A DNA stretch of 64,000 nucleotides from contig NZ_CP031933.2 in assembly GCF_003606365.2 (NCBI RefSeq), forward strand, positions 558,001 to 622,000, written 5' to 3'. The stretch is from Companilactobacillus zhachilii (GTDB lineage: Bacteria; Bacillota; Bacilli; Lactobacillales; Lactobacillaceae). This document shows, in pieces, positions 1 through 8,110 of this stretch. The position numbers were made by a program, and so were the translations under genes. The first letter of the stretch is position 1. The number at the start of each line of letters is the position of its first letter. A model generated the notes under the pieces. The model saw only the letters and a list, made by a program, of their open reading frames with translations, was not told the DNA's origin and did not search any database.

Positions 1-1
1 A

Positions 2-628
2 GTGATTGATGATCACGAATTTGATGATGCGCCTACAACTGACCGTTATCCAAATACAATTTATTACCGTTTATTAGCTTACAAATATTTACCTAAGAAT
101 ATTAAACGCATTTTATACTTAGATGTTGATATTTTAGTTATTAATGATTTGAAACCATTGGAAACGATTGATTTAAAAGATTACTGGTACGCTGCAGCTA
201 GTCACACGTCGTTAGATATGACCGACGACTTTAACAAGTTACGATTAGGTAATTACGAGGCTGAGGGGTATTTCAATTCCGGTATTATGTTGATGGACTT
301 GCAGGCAATTCGGGAACACGTTAAGGCAGAAGATATTTTTAACTATATTCAGAAAATGGGATTAACGTTGTTATTGCCAGATCAAGATATTTTGAATGGC
401 TTGTATGGACAAAATATTATGAAGATTCCCGATGAAATTTATAACTATGATGCGCGGATGAATCCATTTTATTACGCTAAAAGTAATGGCAAATGGGATA
501 TAGATTGGGTCATTGATCATACAGTAATCCTACATTTTTGTGGACGTGACAAACCTTGGCGACCAGAATATAAAGAACGTTTCTCCGGTTTATATAAACA
601 CTATCAACATAAGGCGGAGCTGCTATAG
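2..628 (+). CDS. Glycosyltransferase family 8 (5' end outside window)
   Basis: Retaining nucleotide-sugar glycosyltransferase, cytosolic, probably adding a hexose to a wall polymer, glycoprotein or lipid; the acceptor cannot be read from sequence. The visible 208 residues carry the DxD metal/sugar-nucleotide motif (DVD, 41-43), the FNSGIMLMDL segment (91-100), LPDQD (125-129) and HFCGRDKPW (178-186), all typical of GT8. The first Rossmann strand, normally about 60 residues further upstream, is missing, so the first Met seen is internal and the gene begins before base 1. A remnant of the large palindromic repeat and a terminator-like hairpin follow the stop. Confidence 0.85.
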   Translation: MIDDHEFDDAPTTDRYPNTIYYRLLAYKYLPKNIKRILYLDVDILVINDLKPLETIDLKDYWYAAASHTSLDMTDDFNKLRLGNYEAEGYFNSGIMLMDLQAIREHVKAEDIFNYIQKMGLTLLLPDQDILNGLYGQNIMKIPDEIYNYDARMNPFYYAKSNGKWDIDWVIDHTVILHFCGRDKPWRPEYKERFSGLYKHYQHKAELL

Positions 629-647
629 ACCTGTTTTCGAACTTTAT

Positions 648-677
648 GAGCTGCCACTTTTTGCACCTAGAAACTAG
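648..677 (-). repeat. Remnant of family-A palindromic element (inner end)
   Basis: The stretch from CTGCCACTTTTTGCAC to AACTAG matches the inner end of minus-oriented family-A copies (compare 41780-41804). The rest of that copy is gone. With the intact plus copy at 939 it would form the usual inverted pair. Confidence 0.55.
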
Positions 678-714
678 TACATTAGTGTGTTATTTGAAAT
701 ATAAATCAATATCA

Positions 715-775
715 AAAGGGTTAGATGTTTTATTTGAATATATGTATTTAAATGAAATATATCTAGCCCTTTTTA
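715..775 (+). terminator. Family-C hairpin, terminator-like
   Basis: AAAGGGTTAGAT pairs with ATCTAGCCCTTT across an AT-rich loop and is followed by T residues. It is the only clear terminator after the GT8 gene. Closely related hairpins lie at 16378 and 41857, each downstream of family-A DNA, so it also behaves as a dispersed repeat. Confidence 0.6.
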
Positions 776-938
776 TGTTTGATATAAGTTATTATGATTT
801 TAAATTATTTTTTTATTTTTAACTGAAGATTGAAATGTTCAAAACATATTTAACCTCTGTCTTTATATCACCAACGATATGACGTCGTCTGTATTTTAAT
901 AGATTTTCCAATTGTTTATCAAAAATACAACAAATAAC

Positions 939-1106
939 CTAGCCGGAAGGAGCAAGAAATTTAGGTCGCTGTGAAGGTGGTGTTAGGACTTTACTATTAC
1001 ACCACGGGACGACTTTTGAGACCTGCGGTTTATGCAAGGCTCAAAATCGAGACAAAAGACCTTGGCTTTTGTCGGTCCCCACAGCGACCTGCTCCTGGAG
1101 GCGGCA
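939..1106 (+). repeat. Family-A cloverleaf palindrome, copy 1
   Basis: Runs from CTAGCCGG to GGAGGCGGCA. Three arms sit inside a closing stem (GGTCGCTGTG with CACAGCGACC). Arm 3 is GACAAAAG/CTTTTGTC, a different sequence from other copies with pairing kept. The 3' closing strand has lost about 9 nt relative to copy 4. It ends about 50 bp before the RHH gene. Confidence 0.9.
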
Positions 1107-1125
1107 CAGTACAAATAATATCAAT

Positions 1126-1157
1126 GTGATATCACTTTAATATAAACGCGATATAAT
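1126..1157 (+). promoter_or_regulatory. Promoter/operator of the RHH-SPFH operon
   Basis: A perfect palindrome GTGATATCAC (1126-1135) precedes TATAAT (1152-1157). The -10 ends only 6 nt before the ATG at 1164, and no Shine-Dalgarno sequence is present, which suggests a leaderless transcript. The palindrome is a plausible autoregulatory site for the ribbon-helix-helix product. Confidence 0.5.
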
Positions 1158-1163
1158 ATAGAT

Positions 1164-1487
1164 ATGGCAGATAAGATGATTGCATTAAGATTAGATAAAG
1201 ATTTGTACGACCGGATTTCTGAAGATGCCAGTCGTGAAAATCGAAGTGTTAACAATTATATTGTCACTAAATTGAGTGAGACTGTACCCACCAATAATCT
1301 CGAGCAGCGCCAAATAGTAGGATCTGTCGTTCGAGGGGACAAGATCAATATGGCAAACGACTTGATTGAGGTTAAGGGTATTTACTATCGTTATGATTTG
1401 TTGGCAAATGATTCAGTTAACGAAACGGGGAATTATCAAGTGGTCAAAGCCAATGGTAATATCCTAACTATTCAGGAATTAAAGTAG
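1164..1487 (+). CDS. Arc/ParD-type ribbon-helix-helix protein
   Basis: Predicted DNA-binding protein of 107 residues. The N-terminal 45 residues (MIALRLDKDLYDRISEDA then NRSVNNYIVTKL) fit an Arc/MetJ-type ribbon-helix-helix: a short beta strand then two helices. The C-terminal half is not recognised. It is followed 18 nt later by an SPFH-domain gene and probably shares its transcript. RHH proteins commonly autoregulate; the palindrome just upstream suits that, as inference. No toxin-like partner is adjacent, so I do not call it an antitoxin. Start choice rests on the only in-frame ATG, with no visible Shine-Dalgarno. Confidence 0.7.
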   Translation: MADKMIALRLDKDLYDRISEDASRENRSVNNYIVTKLSETVPTNNLEQRQIVGSVVRGDKINMANDLIEVKGIYYRYDLLANDSVNETGNYQVVKANGNILTIQELK

Positions 1488-1505
1488 AAAAGTAGGCGAA
1501 TAAAT

Positions 1506-2327
1506 ATGTTCGGATTGAAAACAGTTCATCAAAATCACGTTGGTTTGGTAGAAACATTGGGGAAGTATAGTCGTGAAGTCAGTGCCGGATTAAATTTTTA
1601 TATCCCTTTCTTTCAAAGAATTCAAATTGTTGATTTGGCAATGATTCCTTTGTCACTTCAAGGTTATTCAGTTATTACCAAAGATAATGCGGAAGTACAA
1701 ACTAACGTGACATTAAACTATCATGTGACGGATGCCCGCAAATTTCAATATGAGAACAGCAACTCGGTTGAGTCAATGATTCAATTAGTTCGTGGTCACT
1801 TGCGTGATATTATCGGTAAATTAGATTTGAATGAAGCTTTAGGTTCAACTTCTAAAATTAATGCTGATTTAGCGACTGCAATCGGGGACTTGACTGATAC
1901 TTATGGTATCAAAGTTGACCGAGTTAATATTGATGAATTGAAGCCATCGGCATCGATTACTGAATCAATGGAGAAACAAATTCGAGCTGACCGTGAGAAA
2001 ACAGCGGCCATTGCTAAGGCTAATGGGGATGCTAGAAGTATTGAAATTGAAACTAAAGCTAAAAATGAGGCAACAGTCTCGACAGCCAAAGCTGAGGCAG
2101 CCGCAACCATTGCTAGAGCCGATGCTAAAGCTTATGAAATTAAGAAATTGAACGATACTTTGGCAGCCGTTGATAATAAGTATTTTACAGCTCAACAAAT
2201 TCAAGCCTTTGCCGCATTAGCTGACTCATCAACCAATACCGTAGTCATGGACAAAGATTCGATTGGTAAGTATGCTGATATTCCTGTTACCGCTAAGGTT
2301 ATGAATCAAATGGTCGATAAAAAGTAA
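1506..2327 (+). CDS. SPFH/Band 7 domain protein (stomatin/prohibitin family)
   Basis: A 273-residue SPFH protein, likely membrane-associated and oligomeric; family members scaffold or quality-control membrane proteins. The Band 7 domain covers about residues 8-175, with the strand-rich start (GLVETLGKYSREVSAGLNF) and VDRVNIDELKPS. It is followed by an Ala/Lys/Glu-rich coiled coil (about 155-215) and a short tail. There is no obvious transmembrane helix, only a weak hydrophobic N-terminal patch. It is co-transcribed with the upstream RHH gene (18-bp gap) and ends at a terminator. The specific client is unknown. Confidence 0.8.
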   Translation: MFGLKTVHQNHVGLVETLGKYSREVSAGLNFYIPFFQRIQIVDLAMIPLSLQGYSVITKDNAEVQTNVTLNYHVTDARKFQYENSNSVESMIQLVRGHLRDIIGKLDLNEALGSTSKINADLATAIGDLTDTYGIKVDRVNIDELKPSASITESMEKQIRADREKTAAIAKANGDARSIEIETKAKNEATVSTAKAEAAATIARADAKAYEIKKLNDTLAAVDNKYFTAQQIQAFAALADSSTNTVVMDKDSIGKYADIPVTAKVMNQMVDKK

Positions 2328-2333
2328 TTAAAA

Positions 2334-2370
2334 TCAGACTTTTCTAGGAATAGAGAGGTCTGTTTTTTTT
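2334..2370 (+). terminator. Intrinsic terminator after SPFH gene
   Basis: CAGACTTTTCTA pairs with TAGAGAGGTCTG around a short loop and is followed by eight T. Confidence 0.8.
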
Positions 2371-2385
2371 AGTGAAATTTAATAG

Positions 2386-2435
2386 TTGACAGTATGTCGT
2401 TATCGACATATACTGGTTATTGTCGATAACGACAT
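2386..2435 (+). promoter_or_regulatory. padC promoter with two PadR operators
   Basis: TTGACA (2386-2391), 17-bp spacer, TATACT (2409-2414). Operator 1, ATGTCGTTATCGACAT (2394-2409), fills the spacer and touches the -10. Operator 2, TTGTCGATAACGACAT (2420-2435), is nearly the reverse complement of the first and covers the start region. Both fit the ATGT-N8-ACAT pattern known for PadR repressors. Binding here would block polymerase directly. Confidence 0.88.
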
Positions 2436-2452
2436 AAGGAGACAAATAAATT

Positions 2453-2989
2453 ATGACAAAAACATTTAAAACTTTAGAAGATTTCTTAGGAACACACTTT
2501 ATTTACACTTATGACAATAGTTGGGAATATGAATGGTACGCCAAAAATGACCATACAGTTGACTACCGAATTCACGGTGGGATGGTTGCTGGTCGTTGGG
2601 TAACTGATCAAGAAGCCGATATTCTTATGCTGACTGAAGGTATCTACAAAGTTTCATGGACAGAACCAACTGGAACTGATGTGGCTTTGGACTTCATGCC
2701 GAATGAAAATAAGATGCATGGTACAATCTTTTTCCCTAAGTGGGTTGAAGAACATCCTGAAATTACAATTACTTACCAAAATGAACATATTGACTTAATG
2801 GAAGAATCACGTGAGAAATATGAAACTTATCCTAAATTAGTCGTTCCCGAAATGGCAAAAATCACTTATATGGGTGATGCTGGTCAAAATAATGAAGATG
2901 TTATTAGTGAAGCACCTTACAAGGGCTTGCCAGATGACATTCGTGCCGGTAAGTACTTTGACGAGAACTACCACCGTATCAATAAATAA
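2453..2989 (+). CDS. padC: Phenolic acid decarboxylase
   Basis: Cofactor-free decarboxylase (178 residues, family-typical length) that converts hydroxycinnamic acids such as p-coumarate and ferulate to vinylphenols in the cytosol, detoxifying plant phenolics. Sequence recognised at near full length: [29 protein letters not shown], the ADILMLTEG segment, [10 protein letters not shown] and the C-terminal [10 protein letters not shown]. The central TEG and YRIHGG stretches hold the pocket residues known from this family. AAGGAGA lies 10 nt before the ATG. Expression should be induced by phenolics through the paired PadR operators. Transcription ends at the hairpin at 2997, then a family-A element separates it from padR. 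Confidence 0.97.
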   Translation: MTKTFKTLEDFLGTHFIYTYDNSWEYEWYAKNDHTVDYRIHGGMVAGRWVTDQEADILMLTEGIYKVSWTEPTGTDVALDFMPNENKMHGTIFFPKWVEEHPEITITYQNEHIDLMEESREKYETYPKLVVPEMAKITYMGDAGQNNEDVISEAPYKGLPDDIRAGKYFDENYHRINK

Positions 2990-2996
2990 GCATGTT

Positions 2997-3032
2997 AAAA
3001 TGGTATACGAAGTTAACGTATATCATTTTTTT
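2997..3032 (+). terminator. Terminator after padC
   Basis: AATGGTATACG pairs with CGTATATCATT, followed by seven T. Confidence 0.8.
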
Positions 3033-3033
3033 A

Positions 3034-3211
3034 TGCCGTCTCCGGTTACAAACGTTGAAACCTGCTGTGAGGACCGACGAAAGCCAAGGTCTTTCGTCTC
3101 GATTTTGAACTTTGCAAAGACCACGAATTTCAAAATACGTCCTGTGGAGTAAGAGCTAAAGCTCTAACTCCACGGCCACTGCTGGTTTCAACGTTTGTGA
3201 CCTCCGACTAG
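3034..3211 (-). repeat. Family-A cloverleaf palindrome, copy 2 (A2 subtype)
   Basis: Minus orientation, outer end TGCCGTCTCC and inner end CTAG. The closing stem pairs AACGTTGAAACC with GGTTTCAACGTT. Arm 3 is GACGAAAG/CTTTCGTC. It lies between padC and padR, so padR is either read through it or has its own promoter at 3212-3257. No plus partner is seen. Confidence 0.9.
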
Positions 3212-3257
3212 TGTATTTGGACAGTATCTATACTAATTTTTAATCATGGAGAGAATA

Positions 3258-3785
3258 ATGCCAAAGAAACGTATTTTACCTTATGTCTTGTTAGGATTAA
3301 TCAATAATAAAGGTAGCTTGTCAGGTTACCAAATTAGCCAAGAGTTCAAACATGAAGTGGGCGATTTTTGGCATGCCTCTCATAGTCAGATTTATCCTGA
3401 ATTGGCACGAATGAAGGATGATGGTTGGTTGATTGATCATGATGAAGATAAGTCGACTTTTTATAGTGTTACTGAAACGGGCTATCGAGTTTTAAGAGAC
3501 TGGATGAAGGAGCCGTTGACTGATAATGAGGAAATTTTTTCTTTAAAACTATATTTTATAAATGAAAAGTCTGATCCTTTGTTACAACATTTGTTAAAAC
3601 AGGAATTAAAAATTAAACAATCTAAACTATCATATTTGCAAGGAAGATTGAAAGAGGTCTTTATTGATCAAAAAATAATTCAGAAAAGTTTCGGTCACTA
3701 CTTGATCTTGACTCGAGCAATTGAACGTGAAGAGAATCATATTCAATGGTTAGAAAGCAAGATAGCAGCGTGTGACGCTAATTAG
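3258..3785 (+). CDS. padR: PadR-family transcriptional repressor
   Basis: Winged-helix repressor (175 residues) expected to bind the ATGT-N8-ACAT sites ahead of padC and release them when phenolic acids accumulate. The N-terminal PadR domain shows MPKKRILPYVLLGLIN, SGYQISQEF, the SQIYPELARMKDDGWL recognition region and the VTETGYRVL wing (to about residue 82). The C-terminal half is a helical dimerisation domain (Vir_act_alpha_C type) with LYFINE and REENHIQWLE. I use the second ATG because GGAGAG sits 5-10 nt before it; the upstream in-frame ATG at 3246 overlaps that Shine-Dalgarno. It may also act at the similar site at 44429. Confidence 0.92.
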   Translation: MPKKRILPYVLLGLINNKGSLSGYQISQEFKHEVGDFWHASHSQIYPELARMKDDGWLIDHDEDKSTFYSVTETGYRVLRDWMKEPLTDNEEIFSLKLYFINEKSDPLLQHLLKQELKIKQSKLSYLQGRLKEVFIDQKIIQKSFGHYLILTRAIEREENHIQWLESKIAACDAN

Positions 3786-3796
3786 ATATGCCATTT

Positions 3797-3850
3797 AAAA
3801 AAAGCAAGAAAGTCAGTTCGCTATGTGAACATGATTTTCTTGCTTTTTTT
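3797..3850 (+). terminator. Terminator after padR
   Basis: AAAAAGCAAGAAA pairs with TTTCTTGCTTTTT; an inner GTTC/GAAC stem is present. Confidence 0.85.
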
Positions 3851-3851
3851 A

Positions 3852-4161
3852 GGCTGGTTTATCTTTTACTAATTGGTTAAATATCATAATGGCACTATAA
3901 TTTTACCAAAATGTTGATAAATAACGTTAAAAATATTTGAGTTATCAAGTTGTTCCTGAATTAATAAAAAGTCATTTTAGAGCGACGGCATTAATAATAA
4001 TATGGATAATTTGGAAACCAGCCCTATGTTATAAAAATAATTTTTTTAATAAAAAAAGATTAATCTTTTTCAAAAGAGTTATGATAATCTAATGAACGAT
4101 TTCGACTGTTAGGTATATTAATGAGGAAATGCAGTTTTTGAAACTTTGTTGGGAGAAATAG
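3852..4161 (+). other. 310-bp gap ahead of first synthase operon
   Basis: AT-rich, no ORF and no family-A copy. Some short AT inverted repeats are visible but no confident promoter; GGGAG just before the ATG at 4162 serves as Shine-Dalgarno. Confidence 0.4.
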
Positions 4162-5028
4162 ATGAGGATAAGATCGATTGATAACGTCATTTTTATAGGT
4201 ATGGTTTTAATTCTGATCTACCAAAATACTTTATTGTATTTGAGTGTTGTAAGTGGATCATGGATTAATTTTTTAATAATATCATTGGTTTTTATTTTTG
4301 CAATATTTCTTGGTCGGTCAACATATTTGATTTTGAATAGTGTCATCTCGTTTGTTGCAATGTGTGCTGGTGGATTAATGTTACTTTTGCCATACACGCG
4401 GGCAATGTTTTTTTGGTCAGCTATTGCTTTGCTGACAGTTTCGCCGTTGACAACTTATTGTATGTATTTGTTGTATCACCAGTTGTTGAAATTAAGGGCT
4501 TTATCACAGGAATTGGAGCAGTTACAAGAGAACAAGCCAGATTTGGAAGTTGTCACGGGAGCTTTAAATGAGCGAGCCTTGAATATTGCAGTGGGGCGTG
4601 AATTGAAGCTAGTTTACTACCATGAGGACGATTATCGCTTTACCTTGACGATGGTAAAAATTGACTTTTTGGAGAGTGTTATTAATTTCTTAGGTAATCA
4701 AGAATTTAATAACCTTTTAAGAACAACGGCTGAACATTTGATGAGTATTTTATTTACTGTAGATACACTTTATTATATTGGAACTGGCCGCTTTGTGATT
4801 CTGTCACCAATGTTAGGATCTGATAATTCACCTATCATGAAACGAAAAATCAAGAGTCATATTAATGATATTGCTGAGAAATTCGGATTGGCTCGAAATG
4901 CCTTAGTATTGCGGATGGGACAAATTACGTATTCATCACAGGATAAGGTTAAAAATCGTAATGTTGAGGATACCTTAAAACAGTTAGAACGGAGTGCTGA
5001 AACAGATATCGTCAAGGAATACTTGTAA
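4162..5028 (+). CDS. Membrane protein with degenerate GGDEF domain, PssE-like (copy 1)
   Basis: 288 residues. Four hydrophobic segments (about 8-28, 34-52, 56-76, 82-106), a short coiled coil (108-124), then a GGDEF-like fold (about 128-285). The signature is GTGRF (207-211) in place of GGDEF, so diguanylate cyclase activity is not expected. The inhibitory c-di-GMP site RxxD is FTVD (198-201): Asp kept, Arg lost. Listeria PssE, a c-di-GMP receptor beside a GT2 synthase and GH8, has the same setting, so a co-polymerase/receptor role is inferred; the ligand is uncertain. First gene of a four-gene operon whose paralogue starts at 12762. Confidence 0.75.
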   Translation: MRIRSIDNVIFIGMVLILIYQNTLLYLSVVSGSWINFLIISLVFIFAIFLGRSTYLILNSVISFVAMCAGGLMLLLPYTRAMFFWSAIALLTVSPLTTYCMYLLYHQLLKLRALSQELEQLQENKPDLEVVTGALNERALNIAVGRELKLVYYHEDDYRFTLTMVKIDFLESVINFLGNQEFNNLLRTTAEHLMSILFTVDTLYYIGTGRFVILSPMLGSDNSPIMKRKIKSHINDIAEKFGLARNALVLRMGQITYSSQDKVKNRNVEDTLKQLERSAETDIVKEYL

Positions 5029-5040
5029 GAGGTGGTTTAG

Positions 5041-5193
5041 ATGGCATTAGGAAGTTTCGCATGGCTTTTTCCAGTTAGCCTGATTGTGACAATACTTTTC
5101 GGCATTGCAGTTTTAGTATTGTCTGTTTGTTGGTGGATAATTTTTAAAAGAACAATCCGCTGCTTTAATACGGAGGATAAACATCATGATTGA
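5041..5193 (+). CDS. 50-residue single-pass membrane peptide of synthase operon (copy 1)
   Basis: A 50-residue protein with one strong transmembrane segment (about residues 8-35, ending VCWWIIF) and a basic, then acidic tail (KRTIRCFNTED). GAGGTGG precedes the ATG and the last 8 nt overlap the GT2 start, implying translational coupling. The paralogue at 13640 is the same size and keeps the WLFP, SVCWW and TIRCFNTED blocks. This conservation between duplicated operons argues it is a real gene. Role unknown; a small synthase partner is the natural guess. Confidence 0.8.
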   Translation: MALGSFAWLFPVSLIVTILFGIAVLVLSVCWWIIFKRTIRCFNTEDKHHD

Positions 5194-6484
5194 TTGGTTA
5201 TACGTGATTGCAATTATCACGATTTGGCTGTCGATTGTAATGACGATCGTGACGCTTAGTGGTGGTGTTATTTTCATCTTTAAGCATATGTTACATACTG
5301 ATATTGAAAATTTGCCACCGTTGAAACGTTATCCCAAAGTGACACTAGTTGTTCCTGCACATAATGAGGAAATTGTTATACAGGATACTGTTCGGGCAAT
5401 TTTAAATTTGAATTATCCTAAGGATCGTTATGAACTTTTAGTTTATGCTGATAATTGTAACGATAAAACTGCCGAACGTGTTCGCCATTTGCAAGATTCA
5501 CCTGAGTTTGTGAATAATAATTTTCGAGTTATTGAAAGAACGGGTACTGGTGGAAAGGCTGGAGTTTTGAATGATGCCTTAAAAGTCGCTAAGGGTGAAT
5601 ATCTTGGAGTGTATGATGCTGATGCTGCTCCTGAGCAGAATGCTCTTTATTTTTTAGTACAAAAAATTCTTGAAGATCCTGAGCGTTACGCAGCATCTTT
5701 TGGACGAAATAAAACTAGAAATTATCAGCAAAACTTTTTATCACGTTGTATTAACTTAGAAATTGTCAATACACAGCGAATTCAACACACAGGGCTTTGG
5801 CAGTTATTTAAGATTGGTAGAATTCCGGGAACAAACTTTATAATTAATAAAAAAATTGTTCAATCAATTGGTGGATGGAATAATGGGGCACTAACTGAGG
5901 ATACGGCAATCTCGTTTAGTTTGATGCGTTCAGGTAAATTAATTGCTCTTGCGCACCGAGCTGAAGCTTTTCAACAAGAACCAGAGACATTATTTGCATA
6001 TTATAATCAACGTAAACGTTGGGCTCGAGGTAACTACGAAGTTATTTTGGATAACATGAAATATTTATTTGATCGAACTCCATGGCGAATCAAGTTGGAA
6101 GTTGGGTATTACTTATGTACCTTTTTCTGGTTTAATGCCGCAATAATTATCTCCAATGTGATTTTTGTAAGTAATCTGGGATTTAGTTTTATTCATACAT
6201 TTTTGCCACATATCAACACAGTAGTATCATTGGGTGGCCCCTTGTCAATTCTTTTTATGATTAATTGGTTATTGATGTTTTTTTTGTATTTATTACAGAT
6301 GAATATTGCGTTGGCAAGCGACTATGGTCAAGCAACCGTAAAAAACTTTTTCTACACATTAATTTCATATTTTACATACGCTCAATTATTCATTATAGTT
6401 TCGGCAGCTGCTATGTACGATATGGCTAAAGATAAAATTACTGGTCAACGTACTACCAAATGGTATAAGACACAGCGTTTTTAA
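5186..6484 (+). CDS. Processive family 2 glycosyltransferase, exopolysaccharide synthase (copy 1)
   Basis: 432-residue integral membrane synthase of the cellulose/poly-GlcNAc synthase type, polymerising a beta-linked exopolysaccharide and exporting it. One N-terminal transmembrane helix (3-32), a cytosolic GT2 domain with VPAHNEE (56-62), YADNCND (87-93), DAD (144-146), the TED base motif (237-239) and QRKRW, the QxxRW motif of processive enzymes (275-279), then about four C-terminal transmembrane helices (300-415). All catalytic residues are present. No PilZ domain, so c-di-GMP sensing would have to come from a partner. Listeria PssC-like; polymer identity not determinable. Confidence 0.88.
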   Translation: MIDWLYVIAIITIWLSIVMTIVTLSGGVIFIFKHMLHTDIENLPPLKRYPKVTLVVPAHNEEIVIQDTVRAILNLNYPKDRYELLVYADNCNDKTAERVRHLQDSPEFVNNNFRVIERTGTGGKAGVLNDALKVAKGEYLGVYDADAAPEQNALYFLVQKILEDPERYAASFGRNKTRNYQQNFLSRCINLEIVNTQRIQHTGLWQLFKIGRIPGTNFIINKKIVQSIGGWNNGALTEDTAISFSLMRSGKLIALAHRAEAFQQEPETLFAYYNQRKRWARGNYEVILDNMKYLFDRTPWRIKLEVGYYLCTFFWFNAAIIISNVIFVSNLGFSFIHTFLPHINTVVSLGGPLSILFMINWLLMFFLYLLQMNIALASDYGQATVKNFFYTLISYFTYAQLFIIVSAAAMYDMAKDKITGQRTTKWYKTQRF

Positions 6485-6499
6485 TGGGAGATAGGTAAA

Positions 6500-7663
6500 A
6501 TGAGACATCACAAATATCAATGGTTGATCAGTGGCTTAATAATTTTGGTTTCATTTACGATTGGCATTGCCGTTTATAATACATATTCACCTATGAGTAT
6601 GTCAGGACTAAGTTCGACAATTATCAAGGATCGTTATAGAGAATGGAAAAGAGCTTATTTAAAGGGAAATAGCAATCAAAAATTCGTCAAAGTTAATAAT
6701 GGTAAAAATAATCAAACATTATCTGAAGCTCAAGGTTATGGAATGATAATTAGTGTAATGGCGGCTAGACAGGGCTTTGGTAGCAAAAAGACATTTGATC
6801 AATTAACTGATTATTATCTTAAACATCAAATTAGTAAACGTAATCCATTGATGGAATGGCGTCAGCAACAAAAGGGCAATTATATGGTAAGTATTAAATC
6901 TGAGAAGACTAGTGCTACGGATGGAGATTTAGATATAGCTTATGCACTAATTTTGGCAGATGAAAAATGGGGTAGTAAAGGTGATGTGAAGTATAACCAA
7001 CTTGCTAATAACTTACTGGCAGCAATTCAAAAACGAGAAATTAATCAAAAAACATTTTTACCTAAAGTTGGTGATTGGGCCACTGCTTCTAAGACGGAGA
7101 ATATTGTTCGTCCATCAGACTTAATAACAGCCTATTTCCGAAAATTCGCTAGTTATACCCGAGACGTTCGCTGGACTAAGGTAGCAGAAAATAGTCAAAC
7201 AGTATTAAAGCAACTGAGTTCACAACATAGTACTGGTTTGATAGCCGATTTTGTAACTGTTAGTGGTGAAAAATTACAGACAACTGATGTCAAATCCAAA
7301 CAAGTGGCATCCATACATGATAATCAATATGGATTTAATGCTTGTAGAATTCCCTGGCGAGTCGCATATGATTATCAACTCAAGCACAGTCAAGTCAGTA
7401 AAAAGATTGTGGAAAAGATGTTGACTTTCTTTGTTGATCAAAAGGATATTATGGCCGTTTATACGTTAAATGGAAAAGCGGTTGAAAATTATTCTAATAA
7501 GGCTTTTTCCACACCAGTGGCTTATGCATCGCATGTAGTATTGAACACGACTTTAAAAAATCGTTATACGAAAGACTTAACTTCTAAAATATCAGGAAAT
7601 GATTATTATCCAGAAACCATTCAGATGGCTACATTATTGGCCAGTGGTGACATTGGTAAGTAA
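6500..7663 (+). CDS. Family 8 glycoside hydrolase (copy 1)
   Basis: 387 residues: N-terminal membrane anchor or uncleaved signal (about 9-29), then a GH8 catalytic domain outside the membrane. The catalytic acid is in LSEAQGYGM (E76) and the family signature is SATDGDLDIAYAL (138-150; D141, D143). GH8 enzymes cut beta-1,4 glucan, chitosan or related chains; in synthase operons (BcsZ, PssZ) they trim or edit the nascent polymer. Last gene of the operon, 15 bp after the GT2 stop, and followed by a terminator. The paralogue is at 15101. Confidence 0.88.
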   Translation: MRHHKYQWLISGLIILVSFTIGIAVYNTYSPMSMSGLSSTIIKDRYREWKRAYLKGNSNQKFVKVNNGKNNQTLSEAQGYGMIISVMAARQGFGSKKTFDQLTDYYLKHQISKRNPLMEWRQQQKGNYMVSIKSEKTSATDGDLDIAYALILADEKWGSKGDVKYNQLANNLLAAIQKREINQKTFLPKVGDWATASKTENIVRPSDLITAYFRKFASYTRDVRWTKVAENSQTVLKQLSSQHSTGLIADFVTVSGEKLQTTDVKSKQVASIHDNQYGFNACRIPWRVAYDYQLKHSQVSKKIVEKMLTFFVDQKDIMAVYTLNGKAVENYSNKAFSTPVAYASHVVLNTTLKNRYTKDLTSKISGNDYYPETIQMATLLASGDIGK

Positions 7664-7755
7664 TATGGTTACACGCTTGGTACTAGTTTTATGCCAATGC
7701 CGACTAGAGCATCAAGACTTAAAGCACATTTTTAATCTTTAGTAAAAATTAAAAC

Positions 7756-7799
7756 AAAAAGACAAAGTTCTCGTTTAATTGAGGCTTTGTCTTTTTTTG
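7756..7799 (+). terminator. Terminator after first synthase operon
   Basis: AAAAAGACAAAG pairs with CTTTGTCTTTTT over an AT-rich loop. Confidence 0.85.
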
Positions 7800-8110
7800 T
7801 GCCCAATCTAATTGTTTACAAGTGGACAGAGCGTCTTCTGACTGTCAAACAAGGAAATTAAGCCCTTTGGTATACATTTTAAGTAATGCATAATCAATTA
7901 ATTAATAGTCAGATTTGAGATTTTTCGGCAAAAACTTCTAATCATGACTAAATATTTTTCCAATTTAATCCTCAGAAAAAAATAATTTTTAGTGATTTTT
8001 CATATAAAACCCTATGTCAAACCTGTATAGACAGCAATCGGGGATGCCATTAAAATTGTTCCAGCATGAGAATACATGTAAATAAAATTTGATTATTAGT
8101 GGAGGAATAA
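7800..8110 (+). promoter_or_regulatory. Leader region of the eps cassette
   Basis: Roughly 310 bp without an ORF. It must hold the promoter of the wzd operon, but no -35/-10 pair stands out. GGAGGA (8101-8106) is the Shine-Dalgarno for the GTG at 8111. Confidence 0.4.

Noticed and set aside
2874-3152. ORF overlapping the end of padC
   Set aside because: Out-of-frame shadow continuing into family-A copy 2; no ribosome site or composition of a real protein.
4162-5028. Active diguanylate cyclase
   Set aside because: GTGRF/GSGRF replaces GGDEF, so the metal-binding Asp/Glu pair is missing.
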